From Dryococelus australis (taxonomy: Eukaryota > Arthropoda > Insecta > Phasmatodea > Phasmatidae), in assembly GCA_029891345.1 (NCBI GenBank), contig CM056997.1, positions 215,365,212-215,429,211 on the forward strand: a stretch of 64,000 nt of DNA, in the 5' to 3' direction. The notes under the pieces were generated by a model, which did not search any database, was not told where the DNA came from, and was given only the letters and a program-made list of their open reading frames with translations. Made by a program: the position numbers and the translations under genes. Of the stretch, positions 1-9,639 are shown piece by piece. Position 1 is the first letter of the stretch; each line of letters begins with the position of its first letter.

Positions 1-223
1 GGAAATATTTTTTATGCAGGTTTATATAATCAAATGATTATTCCTTTTCTTACATTGGGCATTTTTTTCTTAGAAATGTTGATTTATTAGAATTACATAT
101 TGAACATTTCCTTTTCTGAACTAATCATCCATTTTTAGTATTTTCAATGTTTATATTATTATTTTCAGTGACTTTTTTACACTTCAAGTACCAGGTGTTC
201 TCCATTTAATAAAAATTAAACAT

Positions 224-1181
224 AATTAATATTTATATTTTACGAATATTCCTATTGTAGTTGTCATGCCGTCTTTATGAATAGCTATTTTATCTTTTTT
301 ATTTTAAAAGATATAGAATCGCCTCTGTAAACATGAAAAGCCTTACTGTAATCTATTTTTCTAGGTCCTTTAATAACAGTTGGTATGTCATCAGGTAAAT
401 TGAAATTATCACTCTCTTTACAGGTAAATAACATATATGACATTTTTCTATTTTCTAGTTAACAAGTGTATCACAATAATTCAAAACTGATTTACTTAAA
501 TTTTGTGATTTATCAGCTATTTCTTTTTTGAAATATTTTTCATTAACTTCATCTTTTCCATCTATAGGTCAGCCATATTATTAATTACACGATTTTGAAA
601 AGAAACATAATCTTGTGTAAACAAAAACATTCCTAATTTGATCTTGTAAAGCGGTAACAATGATATCGTATTTTGATCCTACATATGTTTTTAAATCAGA
701 AACACTAGTATTGTATCTTGATTCTACATTTTTTTTTTAAGCATAGTCAGAAACAAGAGTGTTATATTTCGAATCTACGTTTCTTTTTTAGTACCTGCTT
801 TGCATTATTTATTCGTTTTATATAATCAGCTATTTTATTTCTGAATTGTAAATATATATCTTCTTTTGAAACATAATCTGCTATTTGTTTACTAAAAAAT
901 ATCTTATTGACTCCATCATTATTATCTCAAAGATCATTTTATTAACAATTCTATGTCCTAAAAAAAGAAACATACGATTTTGTATAATCAAAGCAAGTGC
1001 TTAGTTTACTTTGTAAATCAGAAACACCCGAACTGCATTGTTAATCTACATATGTTTTTAAAGTGTAATCAGAAGCAATAGTTTTGTATTTAAATCAACA
1101 TATTTTTTTAAAGCATAAGCAAAAACTGTCAAAAATTTTATTTATAGATTTGATTAATGGTTTTCTAAATATATCTCTCAT
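224..1181 (-). pseudogene. Fibre-like repeat protein relic of the DJR element
   Basis: The gene starts with an ATG at 1181 (MRDIFRKPLIKS...) that overlaps the end of the protease frame by 17 bp, as expected for a compact viral genome. Downstream, about five degenerate copies of a ~16-residue unit of the type SDxxLKTYVDSRYNTxV occur at roughly 1060-1130, 1011-1056, 737-790 and 689-735. A conserved-looking tail around 284-430 contains the string DDIPTVIKGPRKIDYSKAF and, one frame away at 224-286, DGMTTTIGIFVKYKY. The repeat-plus-tail structure suggests an elongated fibre or head-decoration protein; that role is inference. Multiple frameshifts and stops show it is dead. I cannot name a family. 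Confidence 0.4.
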
Positions 1182-1490
1182 TTAATATAAAAGAAATTAT
1201 ATAGTATAACTTAAAATCTTTCGAAAAAAGCTGTAATACGATTAAACATAAATGTGCATGTATTGCTGAATTAAAATTCTGAATCAATCATCGTCATAAA
1301 TATTTCAGTTTTTGAAATAATAAATTAAATTATTTGGAATATTACCTCCAAATGACTCAAAATAGGAAATATCATTATTATTTTTAAAATAATAAACCCT
1401 ACGAGTGTCATGATTTGAGGAAATGTCAAAATTAACCACAGCACATTCATTTTTGTGCATACTTTTAGGTAATTCATCATTCATATAAAC
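1165..1490 (-). pseudogene. Adenain/Ulp-type cysteine protease relic
   Basis: Proteases of this family mature viral capsids or cleave SUMO-like substrates with a His-Asp/Asn-Gln-Cys active site. The minus strand at 1305-1490 reads MNDELPKSMHKNECAVVNFD, then a block aligning to the usual G-T-H-W strand, then YFESFGGNIPNNLIYYFKN. This is the characteristic order NECGIxNLD / GTHW / YFDSFG / PPxxLxxYL. A second frame at 1165-1290 continues with QNFNSAIHAHLCLIVLQLF, matching the Gln...Cys-Gly-His-x-Cys-Leu block. The GTHW block is replaced by DTRR, the Cys of CGH is lost (reads IHAH), and a stop plus frameshift separate the halves, so it is inactive. The N-terminus is not resolved beyond about 1525. 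It lies directly upstream of the fibre-like gene and overlaps its start. Confidence 0.6.
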
Positions 1491-1559
1491 ATTTCTGGAA
1501 TTTTTTATTGAATATTTTTAAATATTTTTGAATATCGATATTATACAGTGGGTATATAT

Positions 1560-2544
1560 TCAGTTCTTTTTAGTCTTCCCTTCTTTTTTGCAACGAAACC
1601 AATTCTTAATTTATTTTATATTCCCAAATTGTGTCTCTTTTGTTCTAATTCTTTTTTTTTTTTCTGTTTTGTAAATTCTTTGTGTATTCTTTTTGTAAAA
1701 TATTATATTTTTTTAATACCTTCTCCAGATTTAGGAATTCTTGGAGAAATAAATCTTTCTGGTGAGTTTGGTGTTGTCCTTGAATGTGATTCTTTTATAT
1801 AGTTAACATAAATTAGTTTAATTATATGTTTCTATTTCCATCTTCTATTCGAGTTTATTTTCTTCCTTGCATTATATTCTTGGAATGCAGCATTGGTAAT
1901 TTTCGAGCAGTTTTCTTATTCATTATAAGTGAAATTATCCTTAAGATCTTTTTCTTTTGTTAATAAATTAGAAAGTCCTTCCGTTAATTCATAGTCTTTA
2001 TTTTTAACATATATTTTATCATAGTCTATTTATACTTGTGTATTACCTATGCAAAAATGTTGTCCTGCACGTAAACCATATTGAGTATCAATAACATTTA
2101 ATCATTTTGAAATTTCTTTACCAAGATTTGTAGTAGAATCAGACACGGTACTTTTTATGGGCAAAAGGCCGATTCGCTCTTCCAAATTAGGAAATTTTTG
2201 TCCTGAGAATAATTCTCTTTCGAATGATGTTTCTTCTGGTGTTGGTGAATAATATAAATTTTTTGCTGCTACAAGAACTAGTGTTGTTATTAATTTTTTT
2301 ATTTTCTGCACTTACTTTTCCTATATTTTTTTCCAATATTTCGTAATACAGCGATTAATGGCTGCTCTTCCTTCTTATTTTTATATTCCTTTTCATGGAA
2401 CTTTTTATATATTTTTTTATCTTTCAATGAGTAATTTAACTCGAGAAACTCCCTTTGATTCAGTAATTTATATATATATATATATATATAAGTTATAAAA
2501 GTACTGAGAGTTTCGAGAGACAAACTTTTCTCCCAACTGATCAA
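1560..2544 (-). pseudogene. Uncharacterised gene relic of the DJR element
   Basis: The minus strand has open stretches at 2544-2299 and 2311-2102, then broken coding to about 1560. Recognisable strings include PEETSFERELFSGQKFPN, a block around 2030-2100 with YGLRAGQHFCIGNTQV, a block near 1915-2010 with KNKDYELTEGLSNLLTKE, and near 1740-1800 PNSPERFISPRIPKSGEGI. The order (short basic N-terminus, RAG-x-HF-x-GNT, then a GL-xx-LLTK segment) resembles uncharacterised proteins that I associate with DJR-capsid insertions in invertebrate genomes, but I cannot name a domain. It lies head-to-head with the capsid gene across a (TA)n tract at 2470-2491. At least three stops and frame changes are present. 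It could be more than one gene. Confidence 0.35.
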
Positions 2545-3765
2545 ACTATGGGGAATTTAAAAGAATTGAATTTTATATTCCTATAGTAGATGGCTTTTCT
2601 TTTCCAAATAATGCTTATGTTTATGAACTATATAGTTTACTAAAAAGTGATAAGGTTGTAGATGAGGCATAATATGGTGAATCAGATAATGATGGCGTTC
2701 GTTCGAACTTTTTTCCTTTTCAGTTTTCTAGAGTAGAAATTTCAAAACATGTATATATTATTGAAGCTGTCGATAATCTTGGTATAACATCAACAATTAT
2801 GAATGCTTTATTAATATCACCAAGTGAACAAAATTATTTATAATTTACTGGTGTTTATGATCAATATCGAGATAAATCTGTTTCTAGTCACATAACAGAT
2901 GAAGCTAAAACTGTTTCTAGTGATAAAGCAAATGCAATAATGTATCCGCTGAGATATCTGTTTGGTTTTATTAGTGATAACAATGAGGTTTATTGGAAAG
3001 GTGTTTATATAAAATAACTTTTTTTCGTAATTCATCTGATAACAACTGTTTATTTCTTTATGAAACTTTAGATAAAGGTATTAAAGTTACGAAACATCGT
3101 CCTGATCCTGGTAAAATTGTTATTGAAAAATTAGAAATTATGTGGCCAACTGTTGAATATGAATCTAACACAGCCATTTCAATTAAAGAAAAATGTACAA
3201 AGATCCAAAAATTCCAATTAGTTTTGATTATTGGCAATTTTTAGAAAAAGATGTTACTGCTGGATCAACTGTTATTAATTTTGATATAAAAGATCAGTTT
3301 AATAATTTACAATTGCATATGCCCGTTTTGGTAACTGTAGGTTTTCAATTTAATAGAAGAAATCACGCTCAACAGCATAAACACGATACTATGTTTAATC
3401 ATTGTAATGTGAGAAATATTTATGTTAAAAACGGTAGAAATGAAATCTTTCCTAAAGAAAACTGGAATCTAAACATTGAAAACGGTCTTTATCTTAAACA
3501 ATTTCTTGTTTACAATAATTTTAGAAATTAAAAACCAAACTAGATACCAACTATAGAAATAATGAAGTTTATTATACCCCAACTTTAAACATTGATGGTG
3601 ATATTAATTACTATTCTTTTTGGGGACGAAGACCGTTATATGTAATAGATTGTTTATATAGAAAAACTACTGAAGTAAAAGAATAACAAACATAAAAATT
3701 AGTGTTGATTTTAATATAGCTGTTGACGCAGGAACAGTTTTTAACGTTGTTTTAATTACTTAATA
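2545..3765 (+). pseudogene. Double-jelly-roll (DJR-like) capsid protein relic
   Basis: The plus strand carries successive blocks of one protein in order but in shifting frames. At about 2700-2830 there is FQFSRVEISKHVYIIEAVDN followed by LGITSTIMNALL. At 2850-2990 there is a block ending YPLRYLFGFISDN. At 2993-3205 a segment includes KIVIEKLEIMWPTVEY. At 3193-3531 there is PISFDYWQFLE, then PVLVTVGFQFNRR, FNHCNVRNIYV and NEIFPKENWNLNI. At 3690-3760 a final strand reads DFNIAVDAGTVFNVVLIT. The combination ITSTI, PLxxLxGF, IxLLxIxW, GFQTNR-like and FDHCN-like is how I recognise the DJR-like capsid family found integrated in insect and other invertebrate genomes. Total span is about 400 codons, the usual size. 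Stops (near 2690 and 2840) and frameshifts (near 3015, 3205 and 3530) make it non-functional. Confidence 0.6.
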
Positions 3766-3807
3766 ATTTTGACTTATGGTTATTTCAAGGAAAGAATTAC
3801 TGAAGAT

Positions 3808-3978
3808 ATGTACACTTTTTTAAAATTAATAAATGAAAGAATCACCAACAGTTTCGATATTTTAATAGAGTATTTTAGACTTATATTTGAGTGGTTACAT
3901 TAAAAAGTTTTACGAATTTTTAGAAATATAGATGAATTATTTGATCAAATAAAAAATCATTTTCATAATTCTAAATGA
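3808..3978 (+). pseudogene. Small ORF relic downstream of capsid gene
   Basis: An ATG at 3808 opens a 57-codon frame (MYTFLKLINERITNSFDILI...) with one internal stop after about 31 codons and a natural-looking end at 3976-3978. The product would be hydrophobic and aromatic-rich with helical periodicity. It lies 40-50 bp after the capsid relic on the same strand, so it was probably a small structural or accessory gene of the element. No family recognised. Confidence 0.3.
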
Positions 3979-4026
3979 GTTTTTCTTTCTTTTAATAAAT
4001 TTATTTTCTTTATAAATAAATTTAAA

Positions 4027-4287
4027 ATGCCTTTGATTCCACGCAGTATGACTAGCATTTTAAAAGATGATAGTAGTTCAAGATCACCTTTCTATAGATT
4101 AGATCATGCGTCTGAAGTTCTTAAAAATGTAGTTCGCAAATTTGATTCAAATTTAAAAAGCTTATAATTATCAATCTTAGAAAATATTGACGATAAATAT
4201 GAACTTCGGGAAATTGGTGAAAATCTAGAGCAAATAGAATTTTCTAAAAAAAATAGTACAGCTTCGAATATAAACTGTAAAGAATAA
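4027..4287 (+). pseudogene. Small ORF relic, last gene of the DJR element
   Basis: An ATG at 4027 opens an 87-codon frame with one in-frame stop at codon 47 and an end at 4285-4287. The N-terminal half (MPLIPRSMTSILKDDSSSRS...) is serine-rich and basic. The C-terminal half is acidic and helical (LENIDDKYELREIGENLEQI). Apart from the single stop the frame is clean over 261 bp, which is notable in such AT-rich sequence and supports former coding. Third in the plus-strand series after the capsid. Function unknown. Confidence 0.35.
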
Positions 4288-4299
4288 TAAGATAATATA

Positions 4300-5580
4300 T
4301 CATTTGACTTTTAGCTTATTTGGTTTGTTTTTGACATAAATTATATTGTTTTAGATTGCTCGCTTGCAAAATTTTCATTTCTAGAAAACGTGAAAATTGT
4401 CTTGATTTTGGGGCAAAATTGCTCGATTTTCGATGAAAATTGCTTCTTTTTCTAATCAGCACAAATCCTGCACGGCGGTTTTTGAAAAAGTGGTAGATTT
4501 GATTGTTTTTGAGAACGAAAATTGGCGTCAAATAGGGTTCGTAGAAACTTGAAAAAGTTGCTTGAAAACACTACAATTTTGCATAAAATTGCTTGATTTT
4601 TGATGATTTAGTGCGCTACGTCAGCTCCCGCATTATACATCTACTTACTTACTTCATGTGCAACAAAAAAAAATATATATATATATATATTACAGCAATC
4701 CCCACGATCTCAAGCCAAGAACTGATTCTGCCAAAATCCCAGAGTACCGCATACAAGCCATATCGTAATTCTAGGGAGGCGAGGAAAATGATTTTTCGAG
4801 GATAATGCTGTTACAAAAAATATAATTATATGCAAGCGAAGCAAAAGAGTGAGACATGGAATAGCTTGCTATCTTTGGTGTGTATAGTTGTATCTGGCAT
4901 CAACGTATGGCTGCTCTCAGTTTACACATACGTTGTAAAATTTTGAATTGTCCATCACTTTCTCAAACACACGTGCATGCGCATACAGCTGTGCAGAAAG
5001 AAATTCAACATCAACGCATGCGACTTCTTGCTCCACAAACTTATGTAGAACTTTTGAAGACATATATTGAGCAAGTGTGACGTGTGTTAAACTGTCAGGT
5101 GCAAGGATTGGTGAGAGGGTTATGAAAACTTGAAAATGGTGATGTGTTTCACAATATACACACTTTCCAACCACTAACAAACCAAGATTAATTGTAACCA
5201 CATATTTGTTTCTACCTCAGACAGTTTCTTCGATTCCGATGCCATTGAGATGTCCTGCGCGTAAATACGTAGTTTCTGCTATCGCCCAAACACGCTGTTC
5301 CATCTAACCGATAAAGACGCCTGCACAAAGTTAGCTACGTGGATTTACGCTGACTGTCCCGTGCTTGTTAAAAAAAAAAATCGATCAATTTCCTGTCTGA
5401 TTATGACTTTGCCTGCCTACAAAAAAATTACTCCCAACACCAACCTGTCCTGGTGGTACTTGAATTTCCATGCTGAAGTTTGTAATGACAAACTGTGACG
5501 ACCTTCATGGACATTTTCGCTTGACATACGGACAATGGCATCCACGACGCGCGCTTGTCCGTTCTCAACTGCCAGCTGTA
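4300..5580. other. Non-coding interval, short imperfect repeats
   Basis: I see no gene. Imperfect copies of AAAATTGCTCGATTTTCGATG-like sequence occur at about 4410-4440 and 4575-4605, and an (AT)n run lies at 4675-4690. The DJR element relic ends just to the left. Confidence 0.4.
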
Positions 5581-5586
5581 GTTCAG

Positions 5587-5693
5587 CGCAGAGGCATGGG
5601 AGCGTAGATAGCACTGCATGTCGCCGGCCGCCGGTGCATTCCACCCCTGTGATATCATGAGTGTGGATTCGCAGATGTGAGAATTAACGTGCG
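5587..5693 (-). repeat. ~105-bp dispersed repeat A, inverted copy
   Basis: The reverse complement matches 7561-7670 with shared blocks such as GCGGCCGGCGACAT and TCCACACT. The pair lies about 2 kb apart in opposite orientation. Confidence 0.7.
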
Positions 5694-5939
5694 TTATGTC
5701 ATTTTTAATCATTTGTATTTATTTTCATTTCGCGCATTGTTTTTCTTCAGTTTTTCAAAAAAGCATTGTATTTGTATAACATTTAGTTCGTTTCAAATAG
5801 GTATGCATCTATGAATGCATAAAAAAATATATTTTTAAATCACTGCGATCTAATTTTCATTCCCCGATACAACTTATTTTTTAAAAAACAATAATATAAA
5901 TTTCTCTTTGGTTAGAATACAGAATAAATGCAAATATTT

Positions 5940-6310
5940 TTATGTTATATTTTATGTATTTTATAACACATTATCTAGAATGCTTACCATTAATCTTCAA
6001 GTTCTAGAATTTGGTTATTCAATTACATTTTATATCTTTATAACCAATTATCTAGAAGGTTTACCGTTAATCTTTTTGTTCTAGTTTGGTTTTTGTGCAG
6101 AATAATTTAAATTCAATTTTATATCTTATAACACTTGATCGAGAATATTTGCCATTATGCTTTCAAGTTCTCAAGTTTGCTTACTATGCAGAATATATTT
6201 AATTACATTTTATGTTATAATGTATATATTTATAACACATTATATAAAAAACACAATATCTAGAATATTTACCATTAATCTTTCAAATTCTGGAATAATT
6301 TTGAAAATCT
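5940..6310 (+). repeat. Degenerate tandem repeat U, forward
   Basis: Four imperfect units with the core TATCTAGAATRTTTACCATTAAT start near 5970, 6050, 6138 and 6258, spaced about 77-120 bp. Each also carries TTCTAGAATTTGG- and ATTACATTTTATAT-like segments. The same units occur in reverse at 7705-7965. Confidence 0.7.
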
Positions 6311-6837
6311 CTTTTTCCAATCTCCCCAAAGTTGGGTTAAGATACAATAATACTAAAACTCTGGGAATTTTGACATTACATTGTCCATGTTTCCTCTTTC
6401 TTGTACCATTCTGAAAATGGATGTTAAAATTAACTTCACGGCCGGGTGGCCCAAACAGTGGCTATAATTCCCTAATTATGATACTGAACTTAATTTACAC
6501 AAAAACCAAATATTTTTCTCTGGCATTAAAGGCCATCCTCCTGAAATATCAATTTATTGTATGTTCTATTTACTAACTCAAAACATAGAAAATGACCATT
6601 AATTTTCTTGCTATGTGAATCTTGCTCAGAAGGCCACATTTCTCAAAGACAATAATACTTTTATCATTTGCATTCTTAAAATTCAAGACAGTAAAAATAT
6701 TTTATTTTCCTTAATATTCCAAAATATGTGGGCTGATCAAAAATTTATCATGCATTTCTGAAGATTTTATAAAAATTCAGTTTTACAAACTTATCAAATT
6801 ATATTAGAAAAAATTTTGAGAAACCGCCCACGACTTT

Positions 6838-7250
6838 TCTGCTAAGAACTTGCACAAAAATATATTTGTACTAAACTTAACATCTGATTTAAGCTATACT
6901 TCCAAAGAGCGAGGAAAATTCTAAACCAATTATGTGGTTTATTAAAGCGCAAACTCTCATGATCATTTTCCCCATTGATCATAATTTTTTAGTTTTAGTT
7001 TTTTTTCCTTTAAAATTCGGCACATAATAAAACTCTACAGTGGTTTTCAAAGTATTTAGTTAGAATTATTTCTTTAAGTGCCGAAAATTAGAACAAAGCA
7101 TTTTCAAAATTCATGACTTGTTTACTTAGGGTATCAAGGCCCTCTATTTCTTCCTAATTTAGACATAAAGTACGTCGCATGATTTGCACCACTAAGTCCT
7201 ACTTTTAACAATTTTAATTTACTGGAGTTTTAAAGCTCTTTCGAGACTGG
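6838..7250 (+). repeat. Inverted-repeat blocks X (6838-6954) and Y-Z (7053-7250)
   Basis: Block Y-Z shares long strings with the reverse complement of 13282-13482, for example AAGTGCCGAAAATTA, TAATTTAGACATAAAG and AAGCTCTTTCGAG. Block X matches the reverse complement of 13089-13200 (AAGAACTTGCA, TAACATCTG, AAACCAATT). Block order is X-Y-Z here but Y-Z-X in the partner, so this is not a simple foldback. Confidence 0.65.
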
Positions 7251-7560
7251 AGCCTGACCTCGAGTTAGTTATTGACACAGCTTATATAGAGAAACAACGC
7301 AAATTCCTCGAGAGAGGGTGTTAAGTTTTGAGGAGCCAATGAAAATTTACATGCCTATATTACGAAAATGCACCTGAACTCATGTTAGAGGGGTATCAAG
7401 TTTTGTGTCCATTTGAGGGAGTTCTCAATAAGCGGTATAGGGGTGTCTGTATTCCTTCAAAAATGGCTGTCTTAAACCACTTCCACGCCATCCCACTTCA
7501 GCTAGTTGGTCACTGTAAACAGGATGTGACGATGCGCCGCCAACTTCCATGTGTGCGAAA

Positions 7561-7670
7561 ACCGCACGTCAATTGTCACAACTGCGAGTCCACACTGATG
7601 ACGTCACGGGGATGGGAGAAAGCGGCCGGCGACATACAGCGCTATCTATGTTCCCATCCCTGTGATGTAA
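7561..7670 (+). repeat. ~105-bp dispersed repeat A
   Basis: Partner of 5587-5693. It lies immediately before the reversed U repeats. Confidence 0.7.
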
Positions 7671-7704
7671 AAATTCCCAGAGAATTTTGACCCAATTTTG
7701 GGAA

Positions 7705-7965
7705 CATAGTAAACGAGATTTTTTAAATAATTCCAGAATTTGAAAGATTAATGTTAAATATTCTAGATAATGTATTTTTTTAGGTAATGTGTTATAAATA
7801 TATACAATGTAACATATAATGTAATTGCATTTATCGTGTGTAGTTGATATACTTGAATTTACTCTGCACAGTAACCAAATTAGAACTAGAAATATTAATG
7901 TTATACATTCTAGATAATTTGTAATAAACATATAAAATGTAACATTAAAATGTAATTGAATAACC
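7705..7965 (-). repeat. Degenerate tandem repeat U, reverse
   Basis: The reverse complement shows the same CTAGAATRTTTAACATTAAT core at about 7740-7765 and 7885-7920, with ACATTTTATAT and TTGGTTATTCAATTACATT segments as in 5940-6310. Confidence 0.7.
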
Positions 7966-8123
7966 AAATGATAGGACCATCGCTTCTGCAGCTGCTTAGA
8001 GAAACTGTAGTAGAGGCTGTCGAGACTGAGATCATCGATGATCTTCGGGTGGGAGATCGGGCCTTGGTGTGACAGGATGATAGGAAAGAGGCTGGCGCAG
8101 GAGTTCCGAGAGCTGCTGCGACC

Positions 8124-8817
8124 ATGGGTGAACTATTTACTTTGTTCAGAATCACAAAGGATATCCCGAAGGTACTCTCGGGTCGAATCCCATACTTAAT
8201 TAAGTCCACTCTTGAGGCATTGGTTCAATTCTTTGATCAGTTAGTTACTATCACTGCTTTAATTTTTTGTGACAGACAAATGATAAACTCAGTGGTAGAG
8301 TTAGGGTCCCTGAAAATTTTCAGCCATACTTTAGCAAGGCTCGTAAGGAGAATTGAGAGTTTGGGCAACCGATAAAGAGATGCATTAAGGAAATTTTTTG
8401 TGAAGTGGCTTTCGCAAACTTTTGCTTGAAATCGCTAGAAAGAAAACAAATGCCGGTTCAGTCAATGCAAGATTTTGTAAAAGAAAGCTTAGGAGTAGTG
8501 AATGTACTAGTGTTCTCTTAAAATGAGGAATATTTTCACCAGATTATCTTTCTTAACCTCCATCCTCGCTAAAGTAGTTTTTCCTGTTTTGCATCCTAAC
8601 CCAATACCTTGCTCGAACTCCTGAAAATGGTTGCAGAGATAAAGCGGACTATGCGAGATTGTTCAGGGAATGTAGAGAATCGTGATGTGAAACCTCTTGA
8701 TAAGGAGAAGAGCTTTAGTAAAGCTAGCCTATCCAAATATTGTTTGATCTGTGGGAAGAACAATTACTTAGCGAAATACTGCTTTCATCGTAATTATACT
8801 TTCCATGTAACCCCTTA
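8124..8817 (+). pseudogene. gag: gag relic with degenerate zinc knuckle
   Basis: Gag forms the particle and binds genomic RNA. An open stretch at 8124-8375 is followed by broken frames containing QSMQDFVKE near 8455-8485 and an LHPR-like segment near 8560. This is the arrangement of a gypsy capsid C-terminal domain. At 8733-8790 the sequence reads CLICGKNNYLAKYC, a CCHC zinc knuckle (CX2CX4HX4C) in which the His is replaced by Tyr. Several stops interrupt the gene. The weak N-terminus means the true start is unknown. Confidence 0.55.
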
Positions 8818-9054
8818 AGATGAATCTGATAAAAATAAAGTTAGGACCTATTCGTGGTACTTCCAAACTCAGGAAGTCAAAGTAGAACGAGAAAAAAGGG
8901 ACAGGTTTCAGGACCATAGTTTCTTTGCAAAAAACGGATTATATTAAATCTCGATTTCCAATGAAGGATAAGGTAGTGGGGGAAGCCTCAGCAAACGTTT
9001 TAAGTTATGAGCGAAGGTATGGTTGGTTGTTTATTCCTGTATAGTTATTGTAGA

Positions 9055-9420
9055 CTAAGTGAGGGTAACTGCTTTCATTGATTCTGGTACTTCATGTTCT
9101 CTTATACATCATGACTTTCGTAATATTTTGCTCACCAATATGCCTAAAGGCCTCATAAAAGTACAGACAGGGGAAGAGTAGAGCTTCTGTCAAGCGAATG
9201 AGGGTAAGATAAGTTCCAAGGGTGTAGTAGTTATTTTTATCAAAATGTCTCATTTTACATGGATGTTCCATTTTAGGATATTACCTGGGTTTAGCCACGA
9301 CTTGTTATTAGAAGTGGATTTCTTTGGGAAGATCCATGCCGCTATTGATATTTCTCGTAAAGAGTTAGTTTTTGCATTTTGTAAAGTACGGGCCTGTGGA
9401 AATACCCCTCAAAACGCCTT
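9055..9420 (+). pseudogene. Retroviral-type aspartic protease relic
   Basis: The protein AFIDSGTSCSLI at about 9070-9105 is the active-site loop (D-S/T-G) of retropepsins that process Gag-Pol. Downstream, LLLEVDFFGKI at about 9303-9335 matches the family's ILGxDFL flap/strand region, with G replaced by E. The spacing of about 70 residues fits a retropepsin monomer. One stop (near 9180) interrupts it. It lies between the gag zinc knuckle and reverse transcriptase. Confidence 0.7.
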
Positions 9421-9639
9421 GTTTTTCACAATATCTTATTCAGTCAGTTCAACCTAAATACGATGATAAAGATAACCAGTTGTTGCAATTGCAGCAGGAT
9501 TTTGCTGATGTCATTGCCCATACTTTGGGCCACTATAGTAAAAACCCGTCATTCTAAAGCTTAAAGATAATAAACGTGTCTTCTGTTCCATACAGAGTAG
9601 CTCCATCAAAGTCTTTCGGAAAATAGTGCAGGATTTACA

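Larger units (their letters stand above)
1..4290. mobile_element. Relic of DJR-capsid virus-like element (Polinton/adintovirus-like), truncated at window edge
   Basis: About 4.3 kb of very AT-rich sequence carries dense, broken coding remnants in two divergent blocks that meet near 2545. The minus block, read from 2544 towards 1, holds an unknown gene, an adenain/Ulp-type cysteine protease and a fibre-like repeat protein. The plus block holds a double-jelly-roll-type capsid gene followed by two small ORFs. A DJR capsid plus an adenain-like maturation protease is the morphogenetic signature of Polintons, adintoviruses and related eukaryotic DNA viruses (family knowledge). All genes carry stops or frameshifts, so this is an old endogenous copy. 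No family-B polymerase or integrase is seen, and the element may continue left of base 1. No terminal repeat was found at the right edge; the end at 4290 is the last coding remnant. Confidence 0.6.

Noticed and set aside
7569-7967. 132-codon minus-strand frame
   Set aside because: It runs through repeat A and the reversed U repeats and has no protein-like features.
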